Part shown: positions 53,255-62,909 of the stretch, piece by piece
Numbering within the stretch: the stretch's first letter is position 1
Layout: each line of letters opens with the position of its first letter
Source of the DNA: Leptospira kobayashii
Lineage (GTDB): Bacteria; Spirochaetota; Leptospiria; Leptospirales; Leptospiraceae
DNA: 64,000 bases
Assembly: GCF_003114835.2 (NCBI RefSeq)
Contig: NZ_AP025028.1
Coordinates: forward strand, 3,252,001 to 3,316,000
Reading direction: 5' to 3'
Notes under the pieces: generated by a model
Told to the model about the DNA's origin: nothing
Databases searched by the model: none
What the model saw: only the letters and a program-made list of their open reading frames with translations
Translations under genes and position numbers: made by a program

Positions 53255-55063
53255 TTAGTTCTTACGGGAGTTCATCCGAATCTCCGCCTGGTAGGCATGG
53301 AAAAAATCGATATAGCGCAAGTAACCCAGACATTTTTTGAATTCGTTTTCAACAGCTACTTTATCGACATCGTATTGTAATAGAATACGAAGCCCTTCCC
53401 CCAAACTATCCGAAGGAGAGACACTCGGAACGGACTCCACGATATCCTCACACATAATTAAGTTTTGTAAAGATTCCTCGTACTCGGGCAAAATCCGATT
53501 TTTTCGAAGAGATACGATTCCCTTATAAGTTTCGTTTTGATCTACTATGACGAAATCACTTGCCTGGATTCCAGGGGCCCTGGTTTGAAGCTCTGTTAGG
53601 GGAAGGCTATTTGAGATAACTGCGTATTTTCTAAATTCTGAAAAATGTTGGGAAATTTTAATCCGGTCCATGATATCTTGGTTCATATCCCAGTGGTGGG
53701 ACGGAGATAGAAAACGATTTGTCACCTGGTTGCGATAGATGGACATCTTGCTGGAAAGAATGGCAGCAAGCACCGATACGATCATCAGAGGGGGCAACAA
53801 TTCGTAACTTCCTATCATATCGCAGACCATCACCATACCTGCAATAGGTGCCCGCGACACGCCTGCAAAAAAAGAACCCATGCCCACTAACATAAACGGA
53901 AAAACCTGGATATTCCAATCGGGAAATAACATTTGAGACAAACTTCCCACAAAGGCACCTAACATTCCTCCGATGAAAAAAGAAGGACCCAGCAGTCCTC
54001 CCGAACTTCCCGAACCGACGGTAAAGGAAGTGGATACGACTTTGAATAACGCAATCGAAAGTAAAAACAAAGGGCCGTAAAATCCGAATCGAAAAGACCG
54101 GATATCCTCTCCATCCACCATCTTTTGCAAAAGACCGAATCCCGAACCGAGCACTTCCGGAAAAAACAAAGCAATCGCTCCGACCACCAAACCGCCGATT
54201 GCCGGCTTATAATAATTGGGGATATTTAAACCGGTAAAAAAGTCCTGTATAAAATGGTAAAAACGGACAAAAAGATACCCTACTGCAAAACAAAGAAATC
54301 CCATAAACACATAAATGGGGATATGCCTGTAGTCATTAAGTGAGTATTTCTGGACTTCAAAAATGGAGCCTCTTCCCGCCAGAGAAGAATACGTCAAATA
54401 AGCGGTCACGGAAGAAAGAATACAAGGGACGAGAGAATCACTTTCGATATCTTCTTTATAAACCATCTCAACGGCGGTCATGGCACCACCTAACGGTGCG
54501 CGAAAAATCGCACCAAGCCCTCCTGCAGTCCCAGCTAACATTAAAGTTCTACGAGCTCTCGCCCCTACTCCTAAAATATTTCCCAGAGTGGATCCGAACC
54601 CCGCACCAATCTGCGCGGTTGGACCTTCCTTTCCTCCGGAACCGCCGCTCCCCAAAGTAAGGATGGTGACAATTGCTTTGTAAAAAGGAACCTTCCAGTG
54701 AATCTTTCCCTCGTTATAATGAAAGGAATGAATGAGTGAATCCGTTCCTCCGCCGGCTGCTTCCGGACAAAAATAATAAGTAATGATTCCCGCAAGCAAA
54801 CCGCCGATAGCAGGCAGAAAGAATAACCAAAGATTGTTGAGAGGATAATTTCCATGTTCGAAAGAAAAAAAACGATCCCCTGCAGGAACTCCCGGATCAA
54901 ATCCGATCAAGGTTCCGAAACTCACACTTTCTACGAATGCTAAAATAAAATTAAAACCGTAGGCACCAAAGCCTGACAACAGTCCGATCAGGAGCGAGTA
55001 GACATAAATGGATTTGGGCCCTTGGATGGAAAAAAGGGAACGGATATTGATTCCAAAAACCAT
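53255..55063 (-). CDS. CLC family chloride channel or antiporter with C-terminal CBS region
   Basis: The ATG at 55063 (602 aa) is used instead of a TTG 36 bases upstream. About ten to twelve helices carry the CLC motifs: EAAGGGTDSLIHSF, GSGGSGGKEGPTAQIGAG with the gating Glu in GKEGP, and GSGSSGGLLGPSFFIGGMLGA. The C-terminal 120 residues contain a CBS-type pair (CEDIVESVPSVSPSDSLGEGLRIL..). It moves Cl- or F- across the membrane; which one is not clear. No co-transcribed partner. Confidence 0.9.
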   Translation of the reverse strand: MVFGINIRSLFSIQGPKSIYVYSLLIGLLSGFGAYGFNFILAFVESVSFGTLIGFDPGVPAGDRFFSFEHGNYPLNNLWLFFLPAIGGLLAGIITYYFCPEAAGGGTDSLIHSFHYNEGKIHWKVPFYKAIVTILTLGSGGSGGKEGPTAQIGAGFGSTLGNILGVGARARRTLMLAGTAGGLGAIFRAPLGGAMTAVEMVYKEDIESDSLVPCILSSVTAYLTYSSLAGRGSIFEVQKYSLNDYRHIPIYVFMGFLCFAVGYLFVRFYHFIQDFFTGLNIPNYYKPAIGGLVVGAIALFFPEVLGSGFGLLQKMVDGEDIRSFRFGFYGPLFLLSIALFKVVSTSFTVGSGSSGGLLGPSFFIGGMLGAFVGSLSQMLFPDWNIQVFPFMLVGMGSFFAGVSRAPIAGMVMVCDMIGSYELLPPLMIVSVLAAILSSKMSIYRNQVTNRFLSPSHHWDMNQDIMDRIKISQHFSEFRKYAVISNSLPLTELQTRAPGIQASDFVIVDQNETYKGIVSLRKNRILPEYEESLQNLIMCEDIVESVPSVSPSDSLGEGLRILLQYDVDKVAVENEFKKCLGYLRYIDFFHAYQAEIRMNSRKN

Positions 55064-55164
55064 AAAACCATGGTTCCCAAAATCTATTTTTTTTACCAAG
55101 GAAAAACAATTTTTACTTTAGGAATGCTCTTGACCGATGATTTCGAAGGAGGAAGAATGAAAGT

Positions 55165-55872
55165 ATGTGGTCGAAACTCGCTCTAATTTCTCTCTCTCTG
55201 ATTTTGTTTTTTTCCAGTTGTAAGACAAAAAACGACAACGAAGCAAATATCAACCTTCTGGGACTGGTAAGCAGCAATCCCTTTTTTCTAGGTGAGATCG
55301 ATACGGACGTAACTTCCAGTTGCGGAACTGCAAGCCCTGCCACAACTTCCTCGACCACCACAGGTACAACAGGAACCACACCTGCGGCTTCCTCAACCAC
55401 AACTAGTACAAAATTTTCCATAGTTTCCATACTAACTTTCAAAACAAAAGAAACTCTCAGCATGAGATATACCTACGATTATATGCAGACCAAAGGAACC
55501 ATCAACACCCAGCAAGGTTTCATCCTTACAGGTGGTGTGTTTGCCAAAACAGCAACCGGAACTTTAGGATCGGTAAGTTGGAGTTCATCGGGAATCAATA
55601 TCAATACAAGTCTCACAACCAGCCAGGAGATTCCCAGTTTCGACATCAGTTTGAATTTGAACGGTTATGCTACGGACACAAGCTCAAGCACTACAACAAG
55701 TACTTGCCCTACCCTGGACAATGTCAATTGTACTGCAGCAACGACTACCACTACTACTACTTGTTATACGATTAACAACCAGACTTGTTACGTAGCTGCC
55801 AGCGGCAACGGAACACCGATCACAATTACGGGGCAAGTCAAATGCACTTCACCGAATGTGGTAGCGCAATAA
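55165..55872 (+). CDS. Thr/Ser-rich lipoprotein
   Basis: A 235-aa protein with signal ending ILFFSSC (Cys about 19). Low-complexity Thr/Ser stretches lie at about residues 55-80 and 175-200, and Cys pairs (CPTLDNVNC, CYTINNQTC) come near the end. The middle (about 85-165) is a beta-rich domain. No family recognised; surface exposure is likely. It lies 18 bases before the histidine kinase gene and could be co-transcribed. Confidence 0.75.
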   Translation: MWSKLALISLSLILFFSSCKTKNDNEANINLLGLVSSNPFFLGEIDTDVTSSCGTASPATTSSTTTGTTGTTPAASSTTTSTKFSIVSILTFKTKETLSMRYTYDYMQTKGTINTQQGFILTGGVFAKTATGTLGSVSWSSSGININTSLTTSQEIPSFDISLNLNGYATDTSSSTTTSTCPTLDNVNCTAATTTTTTTCYTINNQTCYVAASGNGTPITITGQVKCTSPNVVAQ

Positions 55873-55890
55873 CCTAACGCTAATGAGACT

Positions 55891-58104
55891 TTGAAATTAG
55901 CCGGACTTTTATTATTTTTATTTCAATTCGCTCTCTATTCTCAAACTATTTATGAAGTCCAATCTCCAATGGACGATACAAATCCCAAGGCTTTCCAAAA
56001 AAGCCTTTCCGGAGAAAAATTAAAACAACTCGTTCGAAGAGACCATTACCTTGGATTTAGCAAAGAATCCGTTTGGTATAAGGTAAGTTATCCAGATAAA
56101 AAAGGATCCCCTCCTTATCTTTACATGGGAAACCCTCACCTCACGGAAATCGATATCTATCTCGTTCGAAACGGATCTATCGTTTGGCACAAGGCTTCCG
56201 GGATTTACAGGCCTTATGACCCTTCCGAGTTTTTTACTTACGGTTTTATTTATGATTTTCAGGAAGAAGGGGATTATTATCTGAAGATCCATAATGACGA
56301 TACCCATCGGATCAATTTCACTCCGTTCCAAAAGGAGGAATTACTCCGCTTCATAAATTTAACATCCATTGTACAAGGTATCTATATAGGAATTTCCGTA
56401 TTGGTTATCATCTTCGGGATTACCCAGTGGATTTTCACAAGAGAAAAAATATATCTATACCTGGCCTTCGCCACTTTTGCTATCAGCCTCGCAAACACAT
56501 TCCGCTCAGGGTTTCTTTTCACCACAGTATTTTACGATATGCCCTATTGGAGTAAAATTGCGGCACCATTCGTAGTACTTACTCCTTTTTCTATGGTTTT
56601 GTTTTTTCGGGAGTTTATGCAAACGAAAAAACTATTTCCATATATTGACAAGGGTTTGGTGGCCTATCTTTATCTTATTCCTTTTACTTCATTTGTAAAC
56701 ATCATAGGAGTTCAGGAATATATAAAAGTGATGTATGCAAACAACCTGGCAGTCAGTTTATTTGCTCTTTCTTTCGGAATTTACGCGATTATTCTCAAAA
56801 CAAGGCAAGGCGTAGTATTTTTTATAGCATGTTTGGTAAGGCAATTGGGAACCTCCACGCATATACTCACAAATCTGGGAATTTTCACCTCTACCTCCAT
56901 TTCCTTCTTAAATCAATCGAGCGATATAGGTGCTGCGGTTCAGATGATTATATTTACAATAGCCATATCAAGAACTAACGTTCGTTTGCGTAAAGAAAAG
57001 GAAAAAATCATTCAAAAACAAAATATCAATCTCGAGAATATGGTTTTCGAAAGAACCATAGAACTGCAAGAACAGAAAAAAAACCTGGAAGAAACATTAC
57101 ATCATCTCAAACAAACGCAAAACCAACTTGTTTATTCGGAAAAAATGAATGAGCTGGGCAAACTTGTGGCGGGTATTGCGCATGAATTGAACAATCCTTT
57201 GAGCGCGATCAAAGCCTCATCGGAAACATTATCCGCAATATCGGACCATGAAATTAAAATCTTAAGAAAAACGAAGGAAACCTTAAGCACTCTTTCCATA
57301 GACGAATTAACCAAACTTGTTGATATTATTTCCAAAGATTACGATATAGGTGTTGTTTCCAGCTATACGGAAAGAAAAGAAAAAAAGAAAAACCTAAAAA
57401 CAATCTTATCTGAAAATCAATTCGACTATGATGAAGATACTATAGAAAAACTATTGGATGTCGGAATTGAAACCCCGACACAAAACGATATCGATATCCT
57501 TGGCCACAAGGACAAAAACATAATAGATTACATCATCAATCAGAAAAACATAAACTTACACCTATCCATTGTTAAGATTGCTGTGGATCGAGCCGCAAAA
57601 ATCATTTCCGCCTTAAAAAACTTTTCCAGAGTAAGCAAACTGGAAGAAAAAAGGATATTTGATCTTGTAGAAAGCATCGAAACTGTTCTTACCATTTATC
57701 AATACAAAATGAAAGGCAAGGTATCTCTCAAAAAAACATTTTTATACAATGCGAATGTTTTGGGTTGGCCGGAAGAAATCGTTCAAGTTTGGACCAATAT
57801 TATTTTGAACGCATTACAGGCAATGAACGACAAAGGCAATTTGATTCTAATGACTCAAAAGAAAGAAGACACAATGATCGAAATCAGAATCAGAGACAAC
57901 GGTCCCGGCATACCTATTGAAATTCAAAAAAAGGTCTTTGATCCGTTTTTCACTACCAAAAATCCGGGAGAAGGAAGTGGACTTGGACTTGACCTTACCA
58001 AATCGATCGTAGAAAAACACGGAGGAAACATTCGATTGGAATCGGAAGAAGGCAAAACCGAATTTATCATCAATCTGCCTGTGATTGAATATGTGGAAGT
58101 TTAA
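55891..58104 (+). CDS. 7TMR-DISM sensor histidine kinase
   Basis: A 737-aa protein starting at TTG with a signal sequence. It has an extracytoplasmic 7TMR-DISMED2 domain (about residues 20-150), seven helices (about 160-365), a coiled coil, HisKA with phospho-His in AGIAHELNNPL (His about 431) and a HATPase with NIILNALQAM, RDNGPGIP and GEGSGLGL. Between the H box and the second HisKA-type helix (KIAVDRAAKIISAL, about 563) lies an insertion of about 110 residues with its own helical pattern. No response regulator is adjacent. The ligand is unknown. Confidence 0.9.
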   Translation: MKLAGLLLFLFQFALYSQTIYEVQSPMDDTNPKAFQKSLSGEKLKQLVRRDHYLGFSKESVWYKVSYPDKKGSPPYLYMGNPHLTEIDIYLVRNGSIVWHKASGIYRPYDPSEFFTYGFIYDFQEEGDYYLKIHNDDTHRINFTPFQKEELLRFINLTSIVQGIYIGISVLVIIFGITQWIFTREKIYLYLAFATFAISLANTFRSGFLFTTVFYDMPYWSKIAAPFVVLTPFSMVLFFREFMQTKKLFPYIDKGLVAYLYLIPFTSFVNIIGVQEYIKVMYANNLAVSLFALSFGIYAIILKTRQGVVFFIACLVRQLGTSTHILTNLGIFTSTSISFLNQSSDIGAAVQMIIFTIAISRTNVRLRKEKEKIIQKQNINLENMVFERTIELQEQKKNLEETLHHLKQTQNQLVYSEKMNELGKLVAGIAHELNNPLSAIKASSETLSAISDHEIKILRKTKETLSTLSIDELTKLVDIISKDYDIGVVSSYTERKEKKKNLKTILSENQFDYDEDTIEKLLDVGIETPTQNDIDILGHKDKNIIDYIINQKNINLHLSIVKIAVDRAAKIISALKNFSRVSKLEEKRIFDLVESIETVLTIYQYKMKGKVSLKKTFLYNANVLGWPEEIVQVWTNIILNALQAMNDKGNLILMTQKKEDTMIEIRIRDNGPGIPIEIQKKVFDPFFTTKNPGEGSGLGLDLTKSIVEKHGGNIRLESEEGKTEFIINLPVIEYVEV

Positions 58105-58112
58105 AGTTTATG

Positions 58113-59066
58113 CTAAGCTAACTTTTCAATCTGAGCAATCAGAAGGGATTTTGCTTCCGAATTACTGTAACCGGATAAAAATTTCAAAAAATAGGATTTT
58201 TCTTTTTCAAATTCATCATCCAAAATCCTTTTGATTTGTTTGTCGGACAACATCGATAAAATCTTTTCATCATCTGCGGATGTTCTTTCTTCTTTTGCGA
58301 AAAGGGAATGAATTTCTTTTTTTTCCTTTCCGTTTGCCTTTTCCCGAAGAACTAACACAGGATAGGTGAATAATCCGTTTTTAAAATCTTTTAGAAACTC
58401 TTTTCCACTATCCTTCGTATTCGTAAAATAATCCAAACAATCATCTTTCTTTTGAAATAGTTTTCCGAGTCTTACTCCGAAATCGGAGAGTAGAATATTT
58501 TCCTTTTCAGAACGTTTGGCAAGAACTCCCGCACTTTCCGTGCAAGCACCGAACAGAGAAGCCGTTTTTCCGTAAATAATCGAGTCATAAATCTTGAGAG
58601 TGATTTTGGGATTTTTTTCCCATTCCATTTGGATGAGTTCGCTTACGGAAAGATCCCGGAGCACTGCAGAAAACAATGTCATAAGCCTTGGATTTTCCAA
58701 AGAATTCAATCTTTGGATTCCACATGCTAATAAAAAATCTCCTGCCAAAATCGCAGTCTTATTTCCGAATTTTGCTCCCACGGTCGGCTTTCCTCTGCGA
58801 ACCAAAGCATGATCCACTACATCGTCATGCAGAAGGCTCGCAGCATGAATCAATTCCGCAACAGCACCTACATCCACCCAGTCTTTGCCTTTGTATCCGA
58901 CCAATTCGCAAAAAAGATAATGAGTGAGCGGACGAATTCTTTTGCCGCCGGATTCAATGACGAAGGATTTGATTTTTTTTAGAACGGAAAGATCTTCCCC
59001 GATGATAGAATAAAGATTTTTATCTACCCGGGAAATGATTTTGGAAAGCGAGAGAGAGATCGGCAT
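58113..59066 (-). CDS. ispB: Trans-polyprenyl diphosphate synthase
   Basis: A 317-aa enzyme. The first Asp-rich motif LLHDDVVDHALVRRG (about residues 79-93) and the second KKDDCLDYF are complete. GGKRIRP at the N-terminal side binds IPP. It elongates isoprenoids, most likely for the quinone side chain. Chain length is not predicted here, so the symbol is by analogy. It ends nine bases from the convergent histidine kinase. Confidence 0.88.
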   Translation of the reverse strand: MPISLSLSKIISRVDKNLYSIIGEDLSVLKKIKSFVIESGGKRIRPLTHYLFCELVGYKGKDWVDVGAVAELIHAASLLHDDVVDHALVRRGKPTVGAKFGNKTAILAGDFLLACGIQRLNSLENPRLMTLFSAVLRDLSVSELIQMEWEKNPKITLKIYDSIIYGKTASLFGACTESAGVLAKRSEKENILLSDFGVRLGKLFQKKDDCLDYFTNTKDSGKEFLKDFKNGLFTYPVLVLREKANGKEKKEIHSLFAKEERTSADDEKILSMLSDKQIKRILDDEFEKEKSYFLKFLSGYSNSEAKSLLIAQIEKLA

Positions 59067-59069
59067 AAT

Positions 59070-59963
59070 TTATTCGACATGGGTAGAACGACTTTCTAAA
59101 ATAGAAAGCTGTTCTTTCATCAGATCTTCCATATCTTTTTTTTGACCGTCTCTGTAAATATGAAGCAGGTTGCGGCACATACGTTTGATAATGGAAAGAG
59201 TGCTCGCCTTGGTGAAATATTTGGGAGTCAAAGGATAACCGTTCGCTTCCAGAAACTTTTCGCAAGTGAATCTATCCAAAAGCACTCCGCCGTGAAACGG
59301 ATCAATATAAGTGAAATAACTTCCCGATTCATACTGCAATAAAAAATGCAAAGGCAAATTGGTTCCGAACAGAGGCATACCCACTCTCTGAGCAACTAAC
59401 AGATAAATGACGGAGAGAGAAATAGGAATCCCCAATCTGGATTTTAATACGTGAAAAAGATAGGAATTGGCAGGATCATTATAATTTTGAATATTTCCCA
59501 CAAAACCTTCTTCCTGGTATAAAACCTTACAAAGGATTTGGACTTTCATTTCTTCGGTCAAATGGCCGGAATGTTCGTCAAAAAGTTCGGAAACCCGGAG
59601 CGAAATACGATCCAATTCCTTTTTGATTTCCGTATAACTTTGATTAGGATACCCAAGGCTGGAAAGATGAACGACCGCTTCTTCCAAATCCTTATAATGA
59701 TTGGGATTTCCCCGAAGAGTGAGTTTAAAAAAACTATGACGTACTCTCAAACGAAAAATATCGTCGGAGATATTGCGAGCCATGATGCGAAGGAAAGGAT
59801 CTTTCACTTCTTCCGTCGCTTCATCAATGGACATCTGCCAAGGAATACGGGAAGCGATCATTTTTAAAATAAAACGTTTTTTTTCCGGAGGTGCAATCTC
59901 CCAATCATATAGGAGGCGGGTTATGTCGTCAGAAGAAAAGTTTGGATGATGAGCCTGTCCCAT
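59070..59963 (-). CDS. SirB1-like protein (Transglut_core2)
   Basis: A 297-aa protein. The SirB1-family core is plain: LYQEEGFVGNIQNYNDPANSYLFHVLKSRLGIPISLSVIYL, then LPLHFLLQYE and FIDPFHGG-like (here YIDPFHGGVLLD). The N-terminal 100 residues are helical (HEAT-like). Function unknown in spite of the transglutaminase-related fold. It ends three bases before the ispB-like start, forming a pair. Confidence 0.85.
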   Translation of the reverse strand: MGQAHHPNFSSDDITRLLYDWEIAPPEKKRFILKMIASRIPWQMSIDEATEEVKDPFLRIMARNISDDIFRLRVRHSFFKLTLRGNPNHYKDLEEAVVHLSSLGYPNQSYTEIKKELDRISLRVSELFDEHSGHLTEEMKVQILCKVLYQEEGFVGNIQNYNDPANSYLFHVLKSRLGIPISLSVIYLLVAQRVGMPLFGTNLPLHFLLQYESGSYFTYIDPFHGGVLLDRFTCEKFLEANGYPLTPKYFTKASTLSIIKRMCRNLLHIYRDGQKKDMEDLMKEQLSILESRSTHVE

Positions 59964-60012
59964 GCAAGAATACTGGGAATTGTATTCCCAGTGTCAATCG
60001 AAGAAATTGGAA

Positions 60013-60825
60013 TTACGATAATTCTGCAAGAGCTTGCGCTTCTTGTTCTTTGTTTGGCGGAGTGCCGTGCCATTTAGGATTATTTTCCATAAAGGAAACA
60101 CCTTTGCCAAGGATAGTTCTAAATACAATCAAAGTAGGACTGCCTGAATGGGAGTTTGCTTTTTCAAACGCAGCAAAGATCTCTTCCATATTATGTCCGT
60201 CCGCATTGATCACATTCCATCCGAAGGTTCTGAATTTTTCATCCAACGGTTCCAGTTTCATAACGTCTTCCGTATTACCGTCGATCTGAATATAATTTCT
60301 ATCCATGAAAGCGATCAGATTGTCTGTTTTATAATGAACCGCAGACTGGGCGGCTTCCCAAGTCATTCCCTCTCCGCATTCACCGTCGGAGATACATGTA
60401 TAAATTTTATAGCTTTCTTTTTTCAATCGCGCTGCGAGCGCATAACCTACAGAAACGGAAAGACCTTGTCCGAGCGATCCGGAACTGGACTCGATCCCTT
60501 TCATATATCTGGTGGAAGGATGTCCTTGCAAATAAGAGTTGATCCCTCTGAAATTAAGCAGATCTTCCACCGGAAAATATCCGGAAAGAGCCATCGCAGC
60601 GTACCGAACCGCGCAAACATGTCCGTTGGAAAGAATCAAACGATCGCGGGTAGGCAATTCAGGATTCTTAGGATCGTGTTTCAGTATATTAGTATATAAT
60701 GCTGCATAGATATCCGCGAGACCTAACGGTCCGCCGGGGTGTCCGGAGTTTGCTGCAGTAACCATTTTGATTACCTGGATGCGAATGTCTTTTGCGAACT
60801 TTTTAGCTGTGTCGATAGCGCTCAT
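60013..60825 (-). CDS. Transketolase, N-terminal (thiamine-binding) subunit
   Basis: A 270-aa protein equal to the N-terminal third of a standard transketolase: [56 protein letters not shown] (TPP/Mg2+ motif, GDG-type with DGE) and [10 protein letters not shown]. The C-terminal subunit, usually the next gene in split enzymes, is not adjacent: downstream is the SirB1-like gene. It acts in the pentose phosphate pathway once joined by its partner. Confidence 0.92.
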   Translation of the reverse strand: MSAIDTAKKFAKDIRIQVIKMVTAANSGHPGGPLGLADIYAALYTNILKHDPKNPELPTRDRLILSNGHVCAVRYAAMALSGYFPVEDLLNFRGINSYLQGHPSTRYMKGIESSSGSLGQGLSVSVGYALAARLKKESYKIYTCISDGECGEGMTWEAAQSAVHYKTDNLIAFMDRNYIQIDGNTEDVMKLEPLDEKFRTFGWNVINADGHNMEEIFAAFEKANSHSGSPTLIVFRTILGKGVSFMENNPKWHGTPPNKEQEAQALAELS

Positions 60826-60834
60826 TTTTATACC

Positions 60835-61227
60835 TTATGAGATGGGATGGGTTTGAAATATAATAAGACCGGAAACATAAACAAAGGTGTATAAAGGTAA
60901 AAAGATACGATGCAGCTTTACGTGCAAATTTCTTTTTCTTTTTATTCCGGAATATGCCATGACCAACATCATGATTAGAGCTACTGCTGCAAAAAATCTG
61001 TGAGTCTGGATGATCCAATTGGCAACAGCCGGGAAAATGGAATGAGCCTCGATACCACCTAACAAATATTTCATGGCAAGCAGGTAAATTGCCGCGGAAA
61101 GATTGAATCCCACACCGGAGAGATTCCAAATTCTATGGGCCAAAAGGTTCCTTTTTCGGAAAAAATACCCGGTATAGAAACAAATTAGGGAGACGCTCAT
61201 CAGGCTGTGAATGAGAAATAAAGCCAC
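60835..61227 (-). CDS. DUF420-like small membrane protein
   Basis: A 130-aa protein with four helices and conserved His/Arg positions (HRIWNLSGVG, QTHRFFAAVALIM, VKLHRIFLPLYTFVYVSG). The pattern resembles DUF420, often linked to respiratory oxidase genes. The start is GTG at 61227 or ATG at 61200; neither has a good ribosome site. It lies nine bases before the transketolase gene. Confidence 0.55.
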   Translation of the reverse strand: MALFLIHSLMSVSLICFYTGYFFRKRNLLAHRIWNLSGVGFNLSAAIYLLAMKYLLGGIEAHSIFPAVANWIIQTHRFFAAVALIMMLVMAYSGIKRKRNLHVKLHRIFLPLYTFVYVSGLIIFQTHPIS

Positions 61228-61313
61228 TTAAGCCATCTTGTCCGACTTCTCTCCGATACAAAGTGAATTTTTATTTGACCTTAGAGCGTTTTCCCGAAAA
61301 TTGGAAAGCACGC

Positions 61314-61388
61314 GCCGCCTTAGCTCAGTGGTAGAGCAGCTGTTTTGTAAACAGCCGGTCGGAGGTTCAAATCCCTCAGGCGGCTCCA
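61314..61388 (+). tRNA. tRNA-Thr (anticodon TGT)
   Basis: Full cloverleaf: acceptor GCCGCCT/AGGCGGC, D stem GCTC/GAGC, anticodon stem GCTGT/ACAGC with loop TTTGTAA, T arm GGAGG-TTCAAAT-CCCTC, discriminator T and encoded CCA (61386-61388). A TTGACC box about 35 bases upstream may be the -35 element of its promoter. Confidence 0.96.
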
Positions 61389-61395
61389 TTTTTTC

Positions 61396-61481
<86 letters not shown>

Positions 61482-61970
61482 TCACTCGGACCTGTCCCAG
61501 TTCCCAGGAATAGTCCTCAAGAAAAAATAAGCCTTGTCCTTACGGACAACCTGAACAAATAACTGCTGTTTGTTTGTAATCACAAAAGAAAGAAGAGCCA
61601 ACCTACCGTAGCCTTCTTCTTCCCATTCAGGATGAATTTGTTTTCCACTGGTCGTATAAAAACCGAACTGTGATTCTTCCGTGCGAGGTTGTTCCAAAAA
61701 TAACGTCAATGCATTTGAAATCGTATTTTGAGCGATAGCATAACACTCGCTAGTGAGTGCACCGTTTTTCCCGAAGGTTTTCTTGCTTTCAGACTGACAA
61801 AGAAAAATCTCATCTACTGGCTTTCCTTGAAAATTCAAAGATCTTCCCTTGTCTTCCAACGATAAAAAATTCGTTTCCGAATCGATTGCCCCGACAAGAA
61901 AAAACAAAGACAAAAATAAAAGAGAGAGATTGTAAGATTTTTTAAAAAAGGACAATCGAATCATTACCAT
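61482..61970 (-). CDS. Exported protein of unknown function
   Basis: A 162-aa protein with an N-terminal hydrophobic signal (MVMIRLSFFKKSYNLSLLFL..), then a beta-rich domain with two Cys (FLCQSE, SECYAIA). SFVITNKQQLFVQVVRKDKAYFF is the most ordered part. No family recognised. Its ATG overlaps the stop of the TPR-like gene, so the two are translated together. Its stop lies two bases from the tRNA-Tyr 3' end on the other strand. Confidence 0.6.
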   Translation of the reverse strand: MVMIRLSFFKKSYNLSLLFLSLFFLVGAIDSETNFLSLEDKGRSLNFQGKPVDEIFLCQSESKKTFGKNGALTSECYAIAQNTISNALTLFLEQPRTEESQFGFYTTSGKQIHPEWEEEGYGRLALLSFVITNKQQLFVQVVRKDKAYFFLRTIPGNWDRSE

Positions 61971-62908
61971 TTCTCCAAGGCTTGGTTCACTTTTTGAAAG
62001 AATTCTCCGCCTTCTTTAGCGCCGAGTGCAGTGATACTCGAATGGATCTCACCGAGAAAATCTTTATCCTTTTTCGTACAAATCAAATACAGAAGCTGGC
62101 CGACTTCTTCATTGGGGGAGGGAGTGAAACTAAAACTTTGACATGCTTCACTAAACTTCCCACCCAATACGAGAGATTTTGCTGTCTCCAGCTTAGCGCG
62201 CTCCTGCCAATGATAGGAAGCGCTCATTCTGAAATAGCGTGCGGATGAATCATAGTCTCCCGTATTTCTGAAATAATGACCCAGTAGATACAAAAGGTCG
62301 GATTTGGTAGGATTGTCCTTATCAACTCCAAAACCCCAGGAAAGGATAAATTCTTTTCCTTTTTCAGGATTCAGTTTCAAAAGAACGATCCCTTCGTATA
62401 ATGGAGATTTGGAGAGAGAATGGTCTTGGGTAAAAAGAAGATTCAAAGTTTCATACTGTTTTCTTTTGTACAATACTATATATACGAACTCGAATAATTT
62501 CGGTTGGTTTACCGAATGAAGATACTGCAACAAATCCGAATAGTTATCAGGATTTGTTTTTATAGCCAAAGAATATGCTGCAGTCAATTCCCCGTAAGAC
62601 AATGGACGATAGATCTCGGTCAAACTCTTCCAAAGACTCGCTTTTTCTTTGGAATTGATGATATTCGAAAACCGGGTTCCCAAAAGAATCGCTTCCATGA
62701 TTTTATTGTGTTTTTTATAAAGAAAGAACAACCGACTAACGGCTGCTTTTTTTAGGCTTGCGGAGCCTGCGGTTTGTAAGGAGGATTCATAAAGAGGAAT
62801 GGCAAAAAGAGTGCTCTTTTTTTCCATCTCGTATGCTTGTTGGTAACGAGTCGCCTCATTCGCATAAATCCCGGCGGAAAAAAAGATAAGGCATAAAATC
62901 TTTTTCAT
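61964..62908 (-). CDS. Exported TPR-like repeat protein
   Basis: A 314-aa protein with signal peptide (MKKILCLIFFSAGIYA). The rest is helical with TPR-like pairs, e.g. DLLYLLGHYFRNTGDYDSSARYF and AKLETAKSLVLGGKFSEAC. Probably a periplasmic scaffold. It starts one base after the stop of the PBP1A-type gene, so it may work with peptidoglycan synthesis (inference). Confidence 0.7.
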   Translation of the reverse strand: MKKILCLIFFSAGIYANEATRYQQAYEMEKKSTLFAIPLYESSLQTAGSASLKKAAVSRLFFLYKKHNKIMEAILLGTRFSNIINSKEKASLWKSLTEIYRPLSYGELTAAYSLAIKTNPDNYSDLLQYLHSVNQPKLFEFVYIVLYKRKQYETLNLLFTQDHSLSKSPLYEGIVLLKLNPEKGKEFILSWGFGVDKDNPTKSDLLYLLGHYFRNTGDYDSSARYFRMSASYHWQERAKLETAKSLVLGGKFSEACQSFSFTPSPNEEVGQLLYLICTKKDKDFLGEIHSSITALGAKEGGEFFQKVNQALEKW

Positions 62909-62909
62909 G

